Shown: positions 44,193 to 52,604 of the stretch, piece by piece
Layout: every line of letters starts with the position of its first letter
Position numbering within the stretch: the stretch's first letter is position 1
DNA from: Bacillus sp. SLBN-46
Lineage (GTDB): Bacteria > Bacillota > Bacilli > Bacillales > Cytobacillaceae
DNA: 64,000 nucleotides
Reading direction: 5' to 3'
Assembly (NCBI RefSeq): GCF_031453555.1
Contig: NZ_JAVIZM010000001.1
Span: 2,425,001-2,489,000, forward strand
The notes under the pieces: model-generated
What the model saw: the letters and a program-made list of their open reading frames with translations, nothing else
What the model was told of the DNA's origin: nothing
Databases searched by the model: none
Position numbers and translations under genes: made by a program

Positions 44193-45119
44193 TTGAAAAA
44201 AGTTCATATTATACATGAGAATAGTGATTGGACACAGCATTTAACAAAGCGCCTAGATGAAATAGGGGTGCCTTACGAGGAGTGGCATTTAGATAGCGGA
44301 CGTCTCGATCTTACAAAGGAGCCTCCAGAAGGTGTTTTTTATAATCGGATGAGTGCATCTTCCCATACAAGGGGGCACCGTTTTGCACCGGAATTTACTG
44401 CTCAAGTACTTGCTTGGCTAGAAGCGCACGGTAGGAAGGTTATCAATGGTACACGTGCCCTTCAGCTGGAGATCAGCAAAGTGATCCAATATTTAGAACT
44501 AAACAAATTTGATATCCAGTCACCCCGAACAATAGCTGCAGTGGGGAAGGAGCAAATCCTCGAGGCTGCTGTTGAATTTTTAGATACCCCTTTTATTACG
44601 AAACATAACCGTGCAGGGAAGGGGTTAGGTGTACAATTATTTCAAACGTATGATGGCTTGAAGAGTTATATCGAAGGTCCAGCGTTTGAAGAGCCAGTTG
44701 ATGGTATTACTTTAATTCAAGAGTACATACAAGCACCAGAAAGCTATATTACTCGCTGTGAATTTGTAGGTGGAAAGTTCGTTTATGCAGTAAAGGTAGA
44801 TACTTCGGAAGGCTTCCAATTATGTCCTGCGGATGCTTGTCAAATAGGTGATTTATTCTGTCCTGTAGGGGAGGAAAAAGAAGAGAAACCAAAGTTTGAA
44901 ATTATTGAAGGGTTTTCAGATTCTATTATTAATAAGTATGAGAAGGTACTAGCTGCCAATCATATTCAGGTGGCCGGCATTGAATTTATTCGCAATGCAG
45001 CGGGTGAAATATATACGTATGATATTAATACAAATACAAACTACAATTCAGATGCAGAAGCTAAGGCGCAGAAATTTGGTATGCTAGAGTTGGCCAAATT
45101 TTTGAAGTCACAACTTTAA
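44193..45119 (+). CDS. ATP-grasp domain protein (RimK-like ligase)
   Basis: A 308-residue ATP-grasp enzyme. The ATP-binding region is TPFITKHNRAGKGLGVQLF with downstream IQEYIQ, and the metal-binding motif is DINTNTNYN near the C-terminus, as in RimK-type carboxylate-amine ligases. The N-terminal part (IIHENSDWTQHLTKRLDEIG) is a pre-ATP-grasp domain. It should join an acid to an amine or amino acid using ATP. The partner substrate is not evident. Start is a TTG after GAGGGGAGACTTTC. Confidence 0.8.
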   Translation: MKKVHIIHENSDWTQHLTKRLDEIGVPYEEWHLDSGRLDLTKEPPEGVFYNRMSASSHTRGHRFAPEFTAQVLAWLEAHGRKVINGTRALQLEISKVIQYLELNKFDIQSPRTIAAVGKEQILEAAVEFLDTPFITKHNRAGKGLGVQLFQTYDGLKSYIEGPAFEEPVDGITLIQEYIQAPESYITRCEFVGGKFVYAVKVDTSEGFQLCPADACQIGDLFCPVGEEKEEKPKFEIIEGFSDSIINKYEKVLAANHIQVAGIEFIRNAAGEIYTYDINTNTNYNSDAEAKAQKFGMLELAKFLKSQL

Positions 45120-45143
45120 ATTATTGAATATAACCATATGAAA

Positions 45144-45173
45144 AAAGAGGCTGATCAAAAGTTCAGCCTCTTT
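45144..45173. terminator. Bidirectional terminator
   Basis: AAAGAGGCTGA and TCAGCCTCTTT form an 11-base stem between the convergent ATP-grasp and YceI genes; a member of the GAGGCTGA stem family. Confidence 0.85.
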
Positions 45174-45185
45174 GTTGTCTTATAA

Positions 45186-45719
45186 TTATTCAGCTTTAGC
45201 TGCTTGGATCTGTAAATTGATTTTAACCTTATCTCCAACTAAAACGCCGCCAGTTTCAAGTGCTGCATTCCAAACTAAACCGTAGTCAGAACGATTGATT
45301 GACCCTGATGCGCTGAAACCTACTTTTTCATTGCCCCATGGATCTTTTCCTTGGCCTTCAAATGTAACAACAAAAGTTTCAGGTTTTGTTACGCCGCGAA
45401 GGGTCAGATCTCCAGTTACATTGTATTCACCTTCGTCTGTTTTCTCAATATCTGTTGCACGGAAATTCATTGTTGGATGATTTTCTACATCAAAGAAATC
45501 TGCAGAAACTAAATGACCATCACGATCTTGATTACGAGTATCCACACTACCAGTCTCGATTGAAAATTCAATTGTTGCATTTGTTAAGTCAGTAGGATCT
45601 GCTTCAATTGTTGCGTTAAAGTTATTAAAGCTTCCTTTTACGTTCGCAATCATCATATGGCGAACTGAAAAATCTACGCTGCTGTGTGCAGTATCAAGTG
45701 CCCATTTTGTTTTTGTCAT
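45186..45719 (-). CDS. YceI family lipocalin-like protein
   Basis: A 177-residue YceI protein (LDTAHSSVDFSVRHMMIANV at the N-terminus, then SADFFDVENHPTMNFRAT and LTLRGVTKPE). YceI proteins form a beta-barrel that binds isoprenoid chains such as polyprenyl derivatives; in Gram-positive bacteria the role is unclear. There is no signal peptide, so it is probably cytoplasmic. The ATG at 45719 follows AGGGAGAG; an in-frame extension to 45752 lacks a site. Its own promoter lies in the 170-base gap to the divergent gene. Confidence 0.9.
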   Translation of the reverse strand: MTKTKWALDTAHSSVDFSVRHMMIANVKGSFNNFNATIEADPTDLTNATIEFSIETGSVDTRNQDRDGHLVSADFFDVENHPTMNFRATDIEKTDEGEYNVTGDLTLRGVTKPETFVVTFEGQGKDPWGNEKVGFSASGSINRSDYGLVWNAALETGGVLVGDKVKINLQIQAAKAE

Positions 45720-45891
45720 TAGTAAATCTCTCCCTTTTTGTTTCGAAATCATTTATCTTGAAATTGAAATAACTTAATTCAAGATAAATTATATGATGGA
45801 AATGATTTGATTGTCAATTGTTTTTTTTATAATGTTTTTTCATTTTTATCGAATACTACTTATATACCTAATATCGGGGGAATGAAATTGA

Positions 45892-46734
45892 ATGAGGAAA
45901 ATAAAAGGAATGAACCTTCCATTTTTGTTATTATGCGTGATTCATTCTTGTCTTCTTGGAATAACCTTTTATAAAAGCAAAAATAGAAAAAACATATTTA
46001 TTTTGCTGGTATCTAATATAGGACTTGCGTACCTGTTTGAATACTTTGTATTTAATTTATTTAAGTTATATAAATATAAACCGAATATCATTAGGAATAA
46101 TTTTTTTGATAATGTTTTTGGAGCTGTTTTATCCCAGGCGGTTTTTGTCCCTTTTACATCTGTTTATTTGACGGTTTCAAACTCGGGATGGTTAAAGAAG
46201 GTATCTGCTAGCATGTATTTTTCGATTATAGAAATGATATTTTTACGTTTGGGAGTATATAAACACACCGGATGGAAAACTGTTTATACATTTGTTCTAA
46301 TTCCTTTTTACTTTAAATGGAGTGATATTTGGTATCACCTGCTTGAAAAAAAGAATGAAATAGTACGATTTATTTCCTTTTTCTTAATGATCATGGTTAC
46401 AGAAACAAATTTATTTTTAATATTGGCGCTATTTCGCAAGATAAGATTTGGGGTGGGAAGACACCACACATGGAAGGAACATTTTATTATCTCACCGTTA
46501 TATTCAATTTCAGTGTCTTTATTCACTGCATTTTCTTTAAAAAATCATAATACTCTTGATGCCAAGCTAAGGGTCGTCATATTTTGTACTCTTTTAAAAC
46601 AATACTTTATAAAAATTAAGCTCTTAAAAAATAATATGAAGTTTTACCAATTTGTATTAAAACGGATCATAATGGTTTCAATATACGGGAAATACATGAA
46701 ATGGGTGTATGGAGATTTAGAAAGGGAGTCCTAA
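45892..46734 (+). CDS. Membrane protein of 280 residues, unknown function
   Basis: A basic membrane protein with about six to seven hydrophobic segments, rich in Phe, Tyr and Lys, with a cytoplasmic-looking basic C-terminus (YGKYMKWVYGDLERES). It resembles uncharacterised Bacillaceae membrane proteins, but I cannot assign a domain. The ATG follows GGGGGAATGAAATTGA, an imperfect spacing. A terminator follows at 46754. Confidence 0.6.
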   Translation: MRKIKGMNLPFLLLCVIHSCLLGITFYKSKNRKNIFILLVSNIGLAYLFEYFVFNLFKLYKYKPNIIRNNFFDNVFGAVLSQAVFVPFTSVYLTVSNSGWLKKVSASMYFSIIEMIFLRLGVYKHTGWKTVYTFVLIPFYFKWSDIWYHLLEKKNEIVRFISFFLMIMVTETNLFLILALFRKIRFGVGRHHTWKEHFIISPLYSISVSLFTAFSLKNHNTLDAKLRVVIFCTLLKQYFIKIKLLKNNMKFYQFVLKRIIMVSIYGKYMKWVYGDLERES

Positions 46735-46753
46735 AGTAGAAAAAATAATAAAA

Positions 46754-46781
46754 AAACGCCTAAACAGGCGTTTGCTTTTTT
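46754..46781 (+). terminator. Terminator upstream of helD
   Basis: AAACGCCT (46754-46761) and AGGCGTTT (46766-46773) pair around AAAC, followed by T residues. Confidence 0.85.
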
Positions 46782-46860
46782 GTATAAAACCCTTGAAAAA
46801 TATGTAAAGTGATGATATGATGACAATTGGCACAAAAAAATTTCATTTTAATTTAATTGA

Positions 46861-46894
46861 AATAACCTACTATAACAATATTATATGGGTTATT
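46861..46894. promoter_or_regulatory. Inverted repeat upstream of helD
   Basis: AATAACC (46861-46867) and GGTTATT (46888-46894) are perfect inverted repeats separated by twenty bases, 46 bases before the helD start. The AT-rich spacer contains TATAAC- and TATTAT-like boxes, so the repeat could flank the promoter. No known regulator assigned. Confidence 0.4.
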
Positions 46895-46939
46895 GTTTGT
46901 CAAGTAAGTAGAATAAAATATTATCTGGAGTGTGATTAA

Positions 46940-49264
46940 ATGGGCGATTTACAAAACAAGGACTGGCAACAAGAACAAGAAAGAGTTAGTGCAGTCGTAG
47001 AGGAAATCGACCAAAAGGTAGCGAACCTATTGGCAAATACCAGTAAGGTAAGCTCAGACGTTCTAGAGCTACGTAAGACCTTTTGGGAAGATGTAACTGT
47101 AAATTTCGAAGAACCAGATGATATTATTGAGACCGCAGCAAGTATTAAGCAACAGGCTGAATTGCTGTCGGAACGAGAACGAACACATAAACAATTGGAT
47201 CAACAACTTAAAATCTTAGCTAAATTAAAATATTCCCCGTACTTTGGTCGAATTGATTTTTTTGAAAAAGGAGAAAAGTCTGCCGATCAAGTGTATTTAG
47301 GGATTGCTTCATTAATGGACCAACATGATGAAAACTTTATAATTTATGACTGGCGAGCTCCAATCTCTAGCCTTTACTATGATTATGCTTCAGGACCTGC
47401 TGAATATAAAACCCCTGAAGGCGACATTAAAGGGGAAATGTTATTGAAGCGACAATTTATTATTAGGGCATCAAAAATTAAAGGAATGTTTGATACAGGT
47501 GTAACAATTGGTGATGAAATTCTTCAAGAAGTCCTTGGCAACAATGCAAGCACTCAAATGAAAAGTATAGTAGCAACCATTCAACGAGAGCAGAATGAAA
47601 TTATTCGAAACGAGAGAAGTAAGATCCTTATTGTTCAAGGGGCTGCAGGAAGTGGGAAAACATCAGCCGCATTGCAGCGGGTTGCATATTTGTTATATCG
47701 TTATCGTGGAATTGTAAATGCCGAAAATATTATGCTTTTTTCACCTAATCCGTTATTTAATAGTTATGTGGCAACGGTGTTACCTGAGCTTGGTGAAGAA
47801 AACATGCAACAATCCACCTTTCAGGAATATTTAACCCATAGACTAGGGAAGGAATTCGGGGTAGAAGATCCCTTTTCACAAATGGAATATTTACTTAATG
47901 CAACAGGAAATCGTGAATATCAAGCAAGAGTACTGGGAATTCGTTATAAAGCAAGTCTTGAGTACAAGAACAAAATTGATCAGTACGCAAAAGAGCTATC
48001 GAAGAAGGGATTAATTTTTAAGGATTTAACTTTTAGAAAAGATGTCTTGATTTCAAAAGAAGAAATTCATAATTATTTTTATTCATTGCCGGATAGTTAT
48101 TCCATTCCAAACCGAATTCAGCTTGTAAAGGATTGGGTTTTGAAAGAATTAAAACGAGCAATGAAACGTGAGCGTACTAGAAGCTGGGTAGAGGATGAGT
48201 TGCAGTACCTTGAGAAAGAAGATTATATGGAGGCATTCAAAAAGCTACAGGAGAAAGATCGTTTTTCAGAGAATACATTTGATGATTTTGAACGGGAGCA
48301 AAAATTATTAGCAGAAATGATAGTCAAAGAAAAATTCAAGCCCCTATTTTCACGGGTGAAGAGTTTAAAATTTATTAATATGCCTGAAATTTATCTTCAA
48401 TTGTTTAAGGGCTTGGACCTATTTACAGAAACGCAACCATCTAATTGGGAACAGATTTGCGGTCTCACAATAAATAAATTAAGTAATATGGAAATTGCCT
48501 ATGAAGATACCACACCCTATGTGTACCTACAGGATTTAATAGAAGGAAGAAAGTCAAATACCGCCATTCGTCATATTTTTATTGACGAAGCCCAGGATTA
48601 TACACCGTTCCAGTTTGCTTTTATTCAAAAACTTTTTCCTTATAGTAAAATGACACTTCTGGGCGATTTCAATCAGGCTATCTTCTCTGGAGCGACGGGT
48701 TCCGAAACGGTGTTAACAGAATTAGACATCAAAGGAGAGGAAATTGAAAGGTTTGTATTAACAAAAACATATCGGTCAACAAGCGAGATTGTTCACTTTA
48801 CGAGTGGTTTGCTTACAGATGGTGAAAAAATCATCCCCTTTAATCGTAAAGGAAGGAAGCCGGTTATTGAAATGGTTAATGAAGAAAAAATTAATCATTT
48901 GGTTCTTGAAAAAATCAAAGAATGGAAAGCAGATGGACATCGAACGATTGCAGTTATTTGTAGGACGGCAGAAGAAAGTAAAAATGTTTTTGAAGCACTT
49001 AAACAAGATGTACCACTCCACTTAATCGAGAAGGGGACAGTTTCTTATGAGCGCGGAAACCTTGTCATTCCATCGTATTTAGCGAAAGGTATAGAATTTG
49101 ATGCGGTCATTCTATATGATTGTTCCCCTTACATTAGCGAAAGTGAACGAAAACTATTCTACACCGTCTGTACTCGAGCTATGCATGAACTGCATATATT
49201 TGCTACAGGACAGGTTTCGCCTCTTTTAGAGGTTGTACCAAGGGATGCTTACGAGTTAGTTTAA
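46940..49264 (+). CDS. helD: RNA polymerase recycling helicase-like factor HelD
   Basis: A 774-residue superfamily 1 UvrD/Rep-like ATPase. An N-terminal coiled-coil arm (about 5-95) is followed by the HelD-specific YSPYFGRIDF and IYDWRAPISSLYYDY. Walker A is GAAGSGKTSAALQR near residue 233, the DEAQDYTPFQ box (motif II) and GDFNQAIF follow, then TKTYRSTSEI, and GIEFDAVILYD near the C-terminus. HelD binds RNA polymerase and releases stalled or non-productive complexes. The ATG follows CTGGAGTGTGATT. An inverted repeat stands upstream. Confidence 0.92.
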   Translation: MGDLQNKDWQQEQERVSAVVEEIDQKVANLLANTSKVSSDVLELRKTFWEDVTVNFEEPDDIIETAASIKQQAELLSERERTHKQLDQQLKILAKLKYSPYFGRIDFFEKGEKSADQVYLGIASLMDQHDENFIIYDWRAPISSLYYDYASGPAEYKTPEGDIKGEMLLKRQFIIRASKIKGMFDTGVTIGDEILQEVLGNNASTQMKSIVATIQREQNEIIRNERSKILIVQGAAGSGKTSAALQRVAYLLYRYRGIVNAENIMLFSPNPLFNSYVATVLPELGEENMQQSTFQEYLTHRLGKEFGVEDPFSQMEYLLNATGNREYQARVLGIRYKASLEYKNKIDQYAKELSKKGLIFKDLTFRKDVLISKEEIHNYFYSLPDSYSIPNRIQLVKDWVLKELKRAMKRERTRSWVEDELQYLEKEDYMEAFKKLQEKDRFSENTFDDFEREQKLLAEMIVKEKFKPLFSRVKSLKFINMPEIYLQLFKGLDLFTETQPSNWEQICGLTINKLSNMEIAYEDTTPYVYLQDLIEGRKSNTAIRHIFIDEAQDYTPFQFAFIQKLFPYSKMTLLGDFNQAIFSGATGSETVLTELDIKGEEIERFVLTKTYRSTSEIVHFTSGLLTDGEKIIPFNRKGRKPVIEMVNEEKINHLVLEKIKEWKADGHRTIAVICRTAEESKNVFEALKQDVPLHLIEKGTVSYERGNLVIPSYLAKGIEFDAVILYDCSPYISESERKLFYTVCTRAMHELHIFATGQVSPLLEVVPRDAYELV

Positions 49265-49270
49265 ACTGTT

Positions 49271-49311
49271 AAAAAAGCTGTAAGATACTCTAGTGAATCT
49301 TGCAGCTTTTT
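49271..49311 (+). terminator. Terminator of helD
   Basis: AAAAAGCTG and AAGAT pair with ATCTT and CAGCTTTTT with one bulged or mismatched base. Confidence 0.83.
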
Positions 49312-49350
49312 ACATATACTAAAGGCTAATAATGACTGAAAATGAAAATG

Positions 49351-49378
49351 AAAAAGTAAAAACAGCCGCCGGCTGTTT
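49351..49378 (-). terminator. Terminator of the 44-residue gene
   Basis: AAACAGCC and GGCTGTTT pair around GGC on the minus strand, followed by T residues (A run 49351-49360 on plus). The stem abuts the stop codon. Confidence 0.78.
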
Positions 49379-49513
49379 CTACTTTTTCCATTGCTTTTGC
49401 ACTTGTTCATACGCAAGCCGGAGGACCTCTTCATTAGAAGTTTCAGGATTTGTAATCACGTTGGTTAAATAGCTTCTTCCTTCGAACGTAATAGTTACTT
49501 CAATTTGTACCAT
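49379..49513 (-). CDS. Small protein of 44 residues, BA3454-like stress protein
   Basis: The ATG at 49513 follows AAAGGTGATAACTT and opens a 44-residue frame starting MVQIEVTITFEGRSYLTNVI and ending EEVLRLAYEQVQKQWKK. It has a beta-hairpin then helix pattern, with the helix ending in VQKQW. This resembles the short BA3454 family of Bacillus proteins annotated as stress response; I recall it only by pattern. Its own terminator follows directly. Confidence 0.65.
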   Translation of the reverse strand: MVQIEVTITFEGRSYLTNVITNPETSNEEVLRLAYEQVQKQWKK

Positions 49514-49677
49514 AAGTTATCACCTTTCTTATTTTTTAAAGTTATATGTTTATTTGTTGGATAAAAAATAGACAACATTTCAGTGTATGGTTGTTGCCGT
49601 ATGCGTATGACAATAAGTTAACACGACATGGAATTTGGTATAATTGTTCCATTAAGTGATTTGTAGGGAGAGTAATC

Positions 49678-50145
49678 ATGTCAATGTATTTTGAAGAAAT
49701 AACAAAAGAAACGTTGTATATTGCTTTAGAGATGGTCAATTCAAATCCAGAATATAATGTATTTGAGAACGGAAACGAGGTAAGGACACTAGTGGAAGTA
49801 GAGGAGGAGTTCTTCAATCCTCGTTCAACGAGTGCATTTATTAAGCTTGATGATACCTATATTGGAGTAATTGATTATTTGATGGAAAATCCAAAAGATC
49901 ATCATCCGTGGTTAGGACTATTAATGATTCATCGCGATTATCAGGGTTATGGCTTTGGCATACAGGCCTATTCAATATATGAAAATGAGATGCTAAAACG
50001 AGGTGTCAATAAAGTTCGTATTGGTATCTTGAGTGAAAATAAAAAAGCGATTCGCTTTTGGGAATCCTTAGGATTTGACTATTATAATACAGTCATCGCA
50101 CAAAATGGAAGTGGAATTTTATGTTATCAAAAACAATTGGGCTAA
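49678..50145 (+). CDS. GNAT-family N-acetyltransferase
   Basis: A 155-residue acetyl-CoA-dependent acyltransferase. The acetyl-CoA loop is HRDYQGYGFGIQAYS (R/Q-x-x-G-x-G/A), the central strand is LGLLMIHRDYQG, and the C-terminal helix-strand is NKKAIRFWESLGFDYYN, the family's usual NxxAxxFYxxxGF. Acceptor unknown; amines, peptides or antibiotics are all possible. The ATG follows GTAGGGAGAGTAATC. A weak hairpin (TTCC-AAAA-GGAA, 50153-50166) may end it. Confidence 0.85.
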   Translation: MSMYFEEITKETLYIALEMVNSNPEYNVFENGNEVRTLVEVEEEFFNPRSTSAFIKLDDTYIGVIDYLMENPKDHHPWLGLLMIHRDYQGYGFGIQAYSIYENEMLKRGVNKVRIGILSENKKAIRFWESLGFDYYNTVIAQNGSGILCYQKQLG

Positions 50146-50166
50146 AAAAACTTCCAAAAGGAAGCT

Positions 50167-50397
50167 CTAAACTTCAATTACCATAAATTCCTCCGCAAAC
50201 ATCTGAACATCATTTTTATTTATTTTATTTTTCTTCAGTAAAGATTCTGCCAAAACTATGTGGGCTTGAATTGAAATATTTCTTTTTAAATCACGAATAG
50301 ATACCTCGCCATTCAATAATTGAATGGCTTTTTCTTTGATGTCTTGATTCTTAGATGATGTGTAAAGAAGATAAGCAATACAAGTGATCTTGTCCAA
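50167..50397 (-). CDS. Small hypothetical protein of about 76 residues
   Basis: A mixed-charge, mostly helical protein with a TTG start at 50397 that touches its AGGAGG site, so the real start may lie at a nearby codon such as ATC, nine bases after the site. The C-terminus (NDVQMFAEEFMVIEV) is acidic and hydrophobic. No family recognised. Convergent with the GNAT gene. The strong AGGAGG argues for a gene, but its spacing makes the start uncertain. Confidence 0.45.
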   Translation of the reverse strand: MDKITCIAYLLYTSSKNQDIKEKAIQLLNGEVSIRDLKRNISIQAHIVLAESLLKKNKINKNDVQMFAEEFMVIEV

Positions 50398-50619
50398 CCT
50401 CCTATCAAGAATCGAGTATTTTGTTTAGTACATATTCGACGAGAAACCAACTTTTTCCTTCTACAAGTCATAATGATTATTGAAAATTCCGACAAAAAAT
50501 TAAGAAGTTATCTCGGACCAAAGTTGTAGAAAGAATCAAGCTTCTTTACGAGGAGAAAAAAACAAAGATTTCTTAAGATGGAAGCATAGAACATAAATTG
50601 ATCTTAAGGAGTTTTAAAA

Positions 50620-51348
50620 ATGGAAAACAAACCAGTTGTCATGATTACAGGAGCTTCAAAAGGGCTTGGCAGGGAATTGACGCTAGCCTTTGCACAAAAA
50701 GGAGCATATTTAGCTATATGTGCAAGAGGTGAAAAGAACTTACAAGAAGTGAAAAAAGAAGCAGAAGGTAATGGGGCCTCTTTTGTGCTTGCGGTTACAG
50801 GGGATTTATCTAAATCAAGGGATGTAGAGAGATTTGTTGCTATGACAGAAGAATTATACGGGAAAGTAGATGTCTTAATAAACAATGCGTCAATCCTCGG
50901 TCCTAGCCCAATGCCACTGTTACTGGATTATCCTGAAGAAGATTTTATGGAGGTTTTAAAAGTAAATGCATTAAGTCCGTTTTTAGTGACGAAAAGGATC
51001 CTCCCTGGAATGATCCTAAACAAGAATGGGTCAATCATTAATGTCACATCAGAGGCAGGGAGTGCAGGCTATGCTGGATGGGGGGCATACGGGATATCTA
51101 AATTTGCACTCGAAGGATTAACTGAAACATGGGCAGATGAGCTCATGGAAACAGGAGTTAGAGTAAATATGGTCGATCCAGGTGAGATGGATACAGACAT
51201 GCATCGATTGGCAGTTCCAGACTGTGATTATGACCTAGCAAATCCAAAAGATGTAATTAATGTTTTTCTTTATCTAGCCTCCGATTCATCCAAGCATATC
51301 AATGGTCAGAGATTTCAGGCACAGGAATTTATGGGAAGGGAGGAATAA
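50620..51348 (+). CDS. Short-chain dehydrogenase/reductase
   Basis: A 242-residue Rossmann oxidoreductase. The NAD(P)-binding motif is TGASKGLG, then INNAS, catalytic Ser in NVTSEAGSAG, and the YGISK active site (Tyr-x3-Lys). It ends in the unusual GQRFQAQEFMGREE. The ATG follows TAAGGAGTTTTAAAA. It is followed two bases later by the divergent QueA paralogue, so the two form an operon. Substrate unknown. Confidence 0.88.
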   Translation: MENKPVVMITGASKGLGRELTLAFAQKGAYLAICARGEKNLQEVKKEAEGNGASFVLAVTGDLSKSRDVERFVAMTEELYGKVDVLINNASILGPSPMPLLLDYPEEDFMEVLKVNALSPFLVTKRILPGMILNKNGSIINVTSEAGSAGYAGWGAYGISKFALEGLTETWADELMETGVRVNMVDPGEMDTDMHRLAVPDCDYDLANPKDVINVFLYLASDSSKHINGQRFQAQEFMGREE

Positions 51349-51350
51349 AT

Positions 51351-52379
51351 ATGCATGTAAAAACACTTAACTTTGAAATCCCGCCTTTCTTAAATGCCAA
51401 AATGCCACCTGAGAGAAGGGGGATACGAAGAGACCATGTTAAGTTAATGATTCAGGATCGACAAACAGGGCAAACAAATCATGATATATTTTTCAATCTT
51501 GATCGTTATTTATCAAAGGGAGATGTAGTTGTATTAAACAATAGTAGAACTGTTCCTGCTATATTATTAGCAGACTTATATCGTGACAAAAATTGTATCC
51601 AAAAAGGGATAGAAGTCCGCTTAGCAAGACGGAAAAGTGATCAAATTTGGGAAGTGATAGTAGTTTCTGCTGAAATAAAGAATGGAGATCTTCTAGTCTT
51701 TTCTTCAACTCTTCATGGGGTTGTGTCATGCGCTTCAACGAATACCCCTTTTATTACGATTCAATTTTCAAAGCAAGGAACAGCTTTGTATGATGAAATT
51801 TACGCACTAGGAGAACCTGTTCGATATGAATATATTAATAATCCTTGGGACCTAAACTATTATCAGACGGTCTTTGCTACCCAGCCTGGTTCTGTAGAAA
51901 TGCCGTCCGCAGGCAGAGCCTTCAGTTGGGAGCTATTATTTAAGCTCCAAAAAAAGGGGATTCATCTTGTATTTATTCAACTTCATACGGGGCTTAGTTA
52001 TTTATTGGATGACAAATGGGACCACTCGCCAACAGAAAACTACGAGGAATATCATATTCCAGAGGAAGCATGGGATACAATTTTACGGGCAAAAGTGGAG
52101 GGAAGAAGAGTGATTGCAGTGGGAACAACAGTAGTACGTGCTATGGAAACAGCAGCTTTGGATGGCTGTCTACGGGGATGGACCAATCTTTATATAAAGC
52201 CAACATACAACCTAAAGATTGCAGATGGGATTATTACGGGAATGCATGAACCAGAAGCTAGTCATCTAGATTTGCTCTCAGCCTTTATTGAGAAAGATCT
52301 CTTAAGCAACGCCTATCAAGAAGCGCTAAAAGAAGGGTATTTATGGCATGAATTTGGTGATATGAATCTCATTTTATAA
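51351..52379 (+). CDS. Divergent QueA-family protein (SAM:tRNA ribosyltransferase-isomerase paralogue)
   Basis: A 342-residue protein of QueA length and overall order: RLMIQDRQTG-like N-terminus (HVKLMIQDRQTGQTNHDIFF), LSKGDVVVLNNSRTVPAILLA, and IAVGTTVVRAMETAA. Several hallmark residues differ: the usual PTAGLHFT is MPSAGRAFS, LHVGLGTF is LHTGLSYLL, and the C-terminal HLPxSTL is MHEPEASHLDL. The conserved His of AGLHFT is therefore absent. It may have another substrate or be a pseudo-enzyme. It is co-transcribed with the SDR, two bases after it. Confidence 0.8.
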   Translation: MHVKTLNFEIPPFLNAKMPPERRGIRRDHVKLMIQDRQTGQTNHDIFFNLDRYLSKGDVVVLNNSRTVPAILLADLYRDKNCIQKGIEVRLARRKSDQIWEVIVVSAEIKNGDLLVFSSTLHGVVSCASTNTPFITIQFSKQGTALYDEIYALGEPVRYEYINNPWDLNYYQTVFATQPGSVEMPSAGRAFSWELLFKLQKKGIHLVFIQLHTGLSYLLDDKWDHSPTENYEEYHIPEEAWDTILRAKVEGRRVIAVGTTVVRAMETAALDGCLRGWTNLYIKPTYNLKIADGIITGMHEPEASHLDLLSAFIEKDLLSNAYQEALKEGYLWHEFGDMNLIL

Positions 52380-52396
52380 TATGATAGGATTTCTTG

Positions 52397-52423
52397 AGCC
52401 TTGACTCTCCGGTCAAGGTTTTT
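52397..52423 (+). terminator. Terminator of the SDR-QueA-like operon
   Basis: AGCCTTGAC pairs with GTCAAGGTT around TCTCCG, one G-U pair, followed by T residues. Confidence 0.75.
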
Positions 52424-52604
52424 AATTGTCTATCACCATGGTAAAATAAGTGGGAAGTTGATTTTAATAGGTTTAATTTTATAAGTAGTTTGTACCGCTC
52501 ACATGGAATGCAGTTTAAAAAAATAAAATATCTACTATGGTAGTCTATTTTGCAGAAAATTCAAATAAATTAACTTTAAAGATTCTTCTTGGAGGCGGTG
52601 TACA

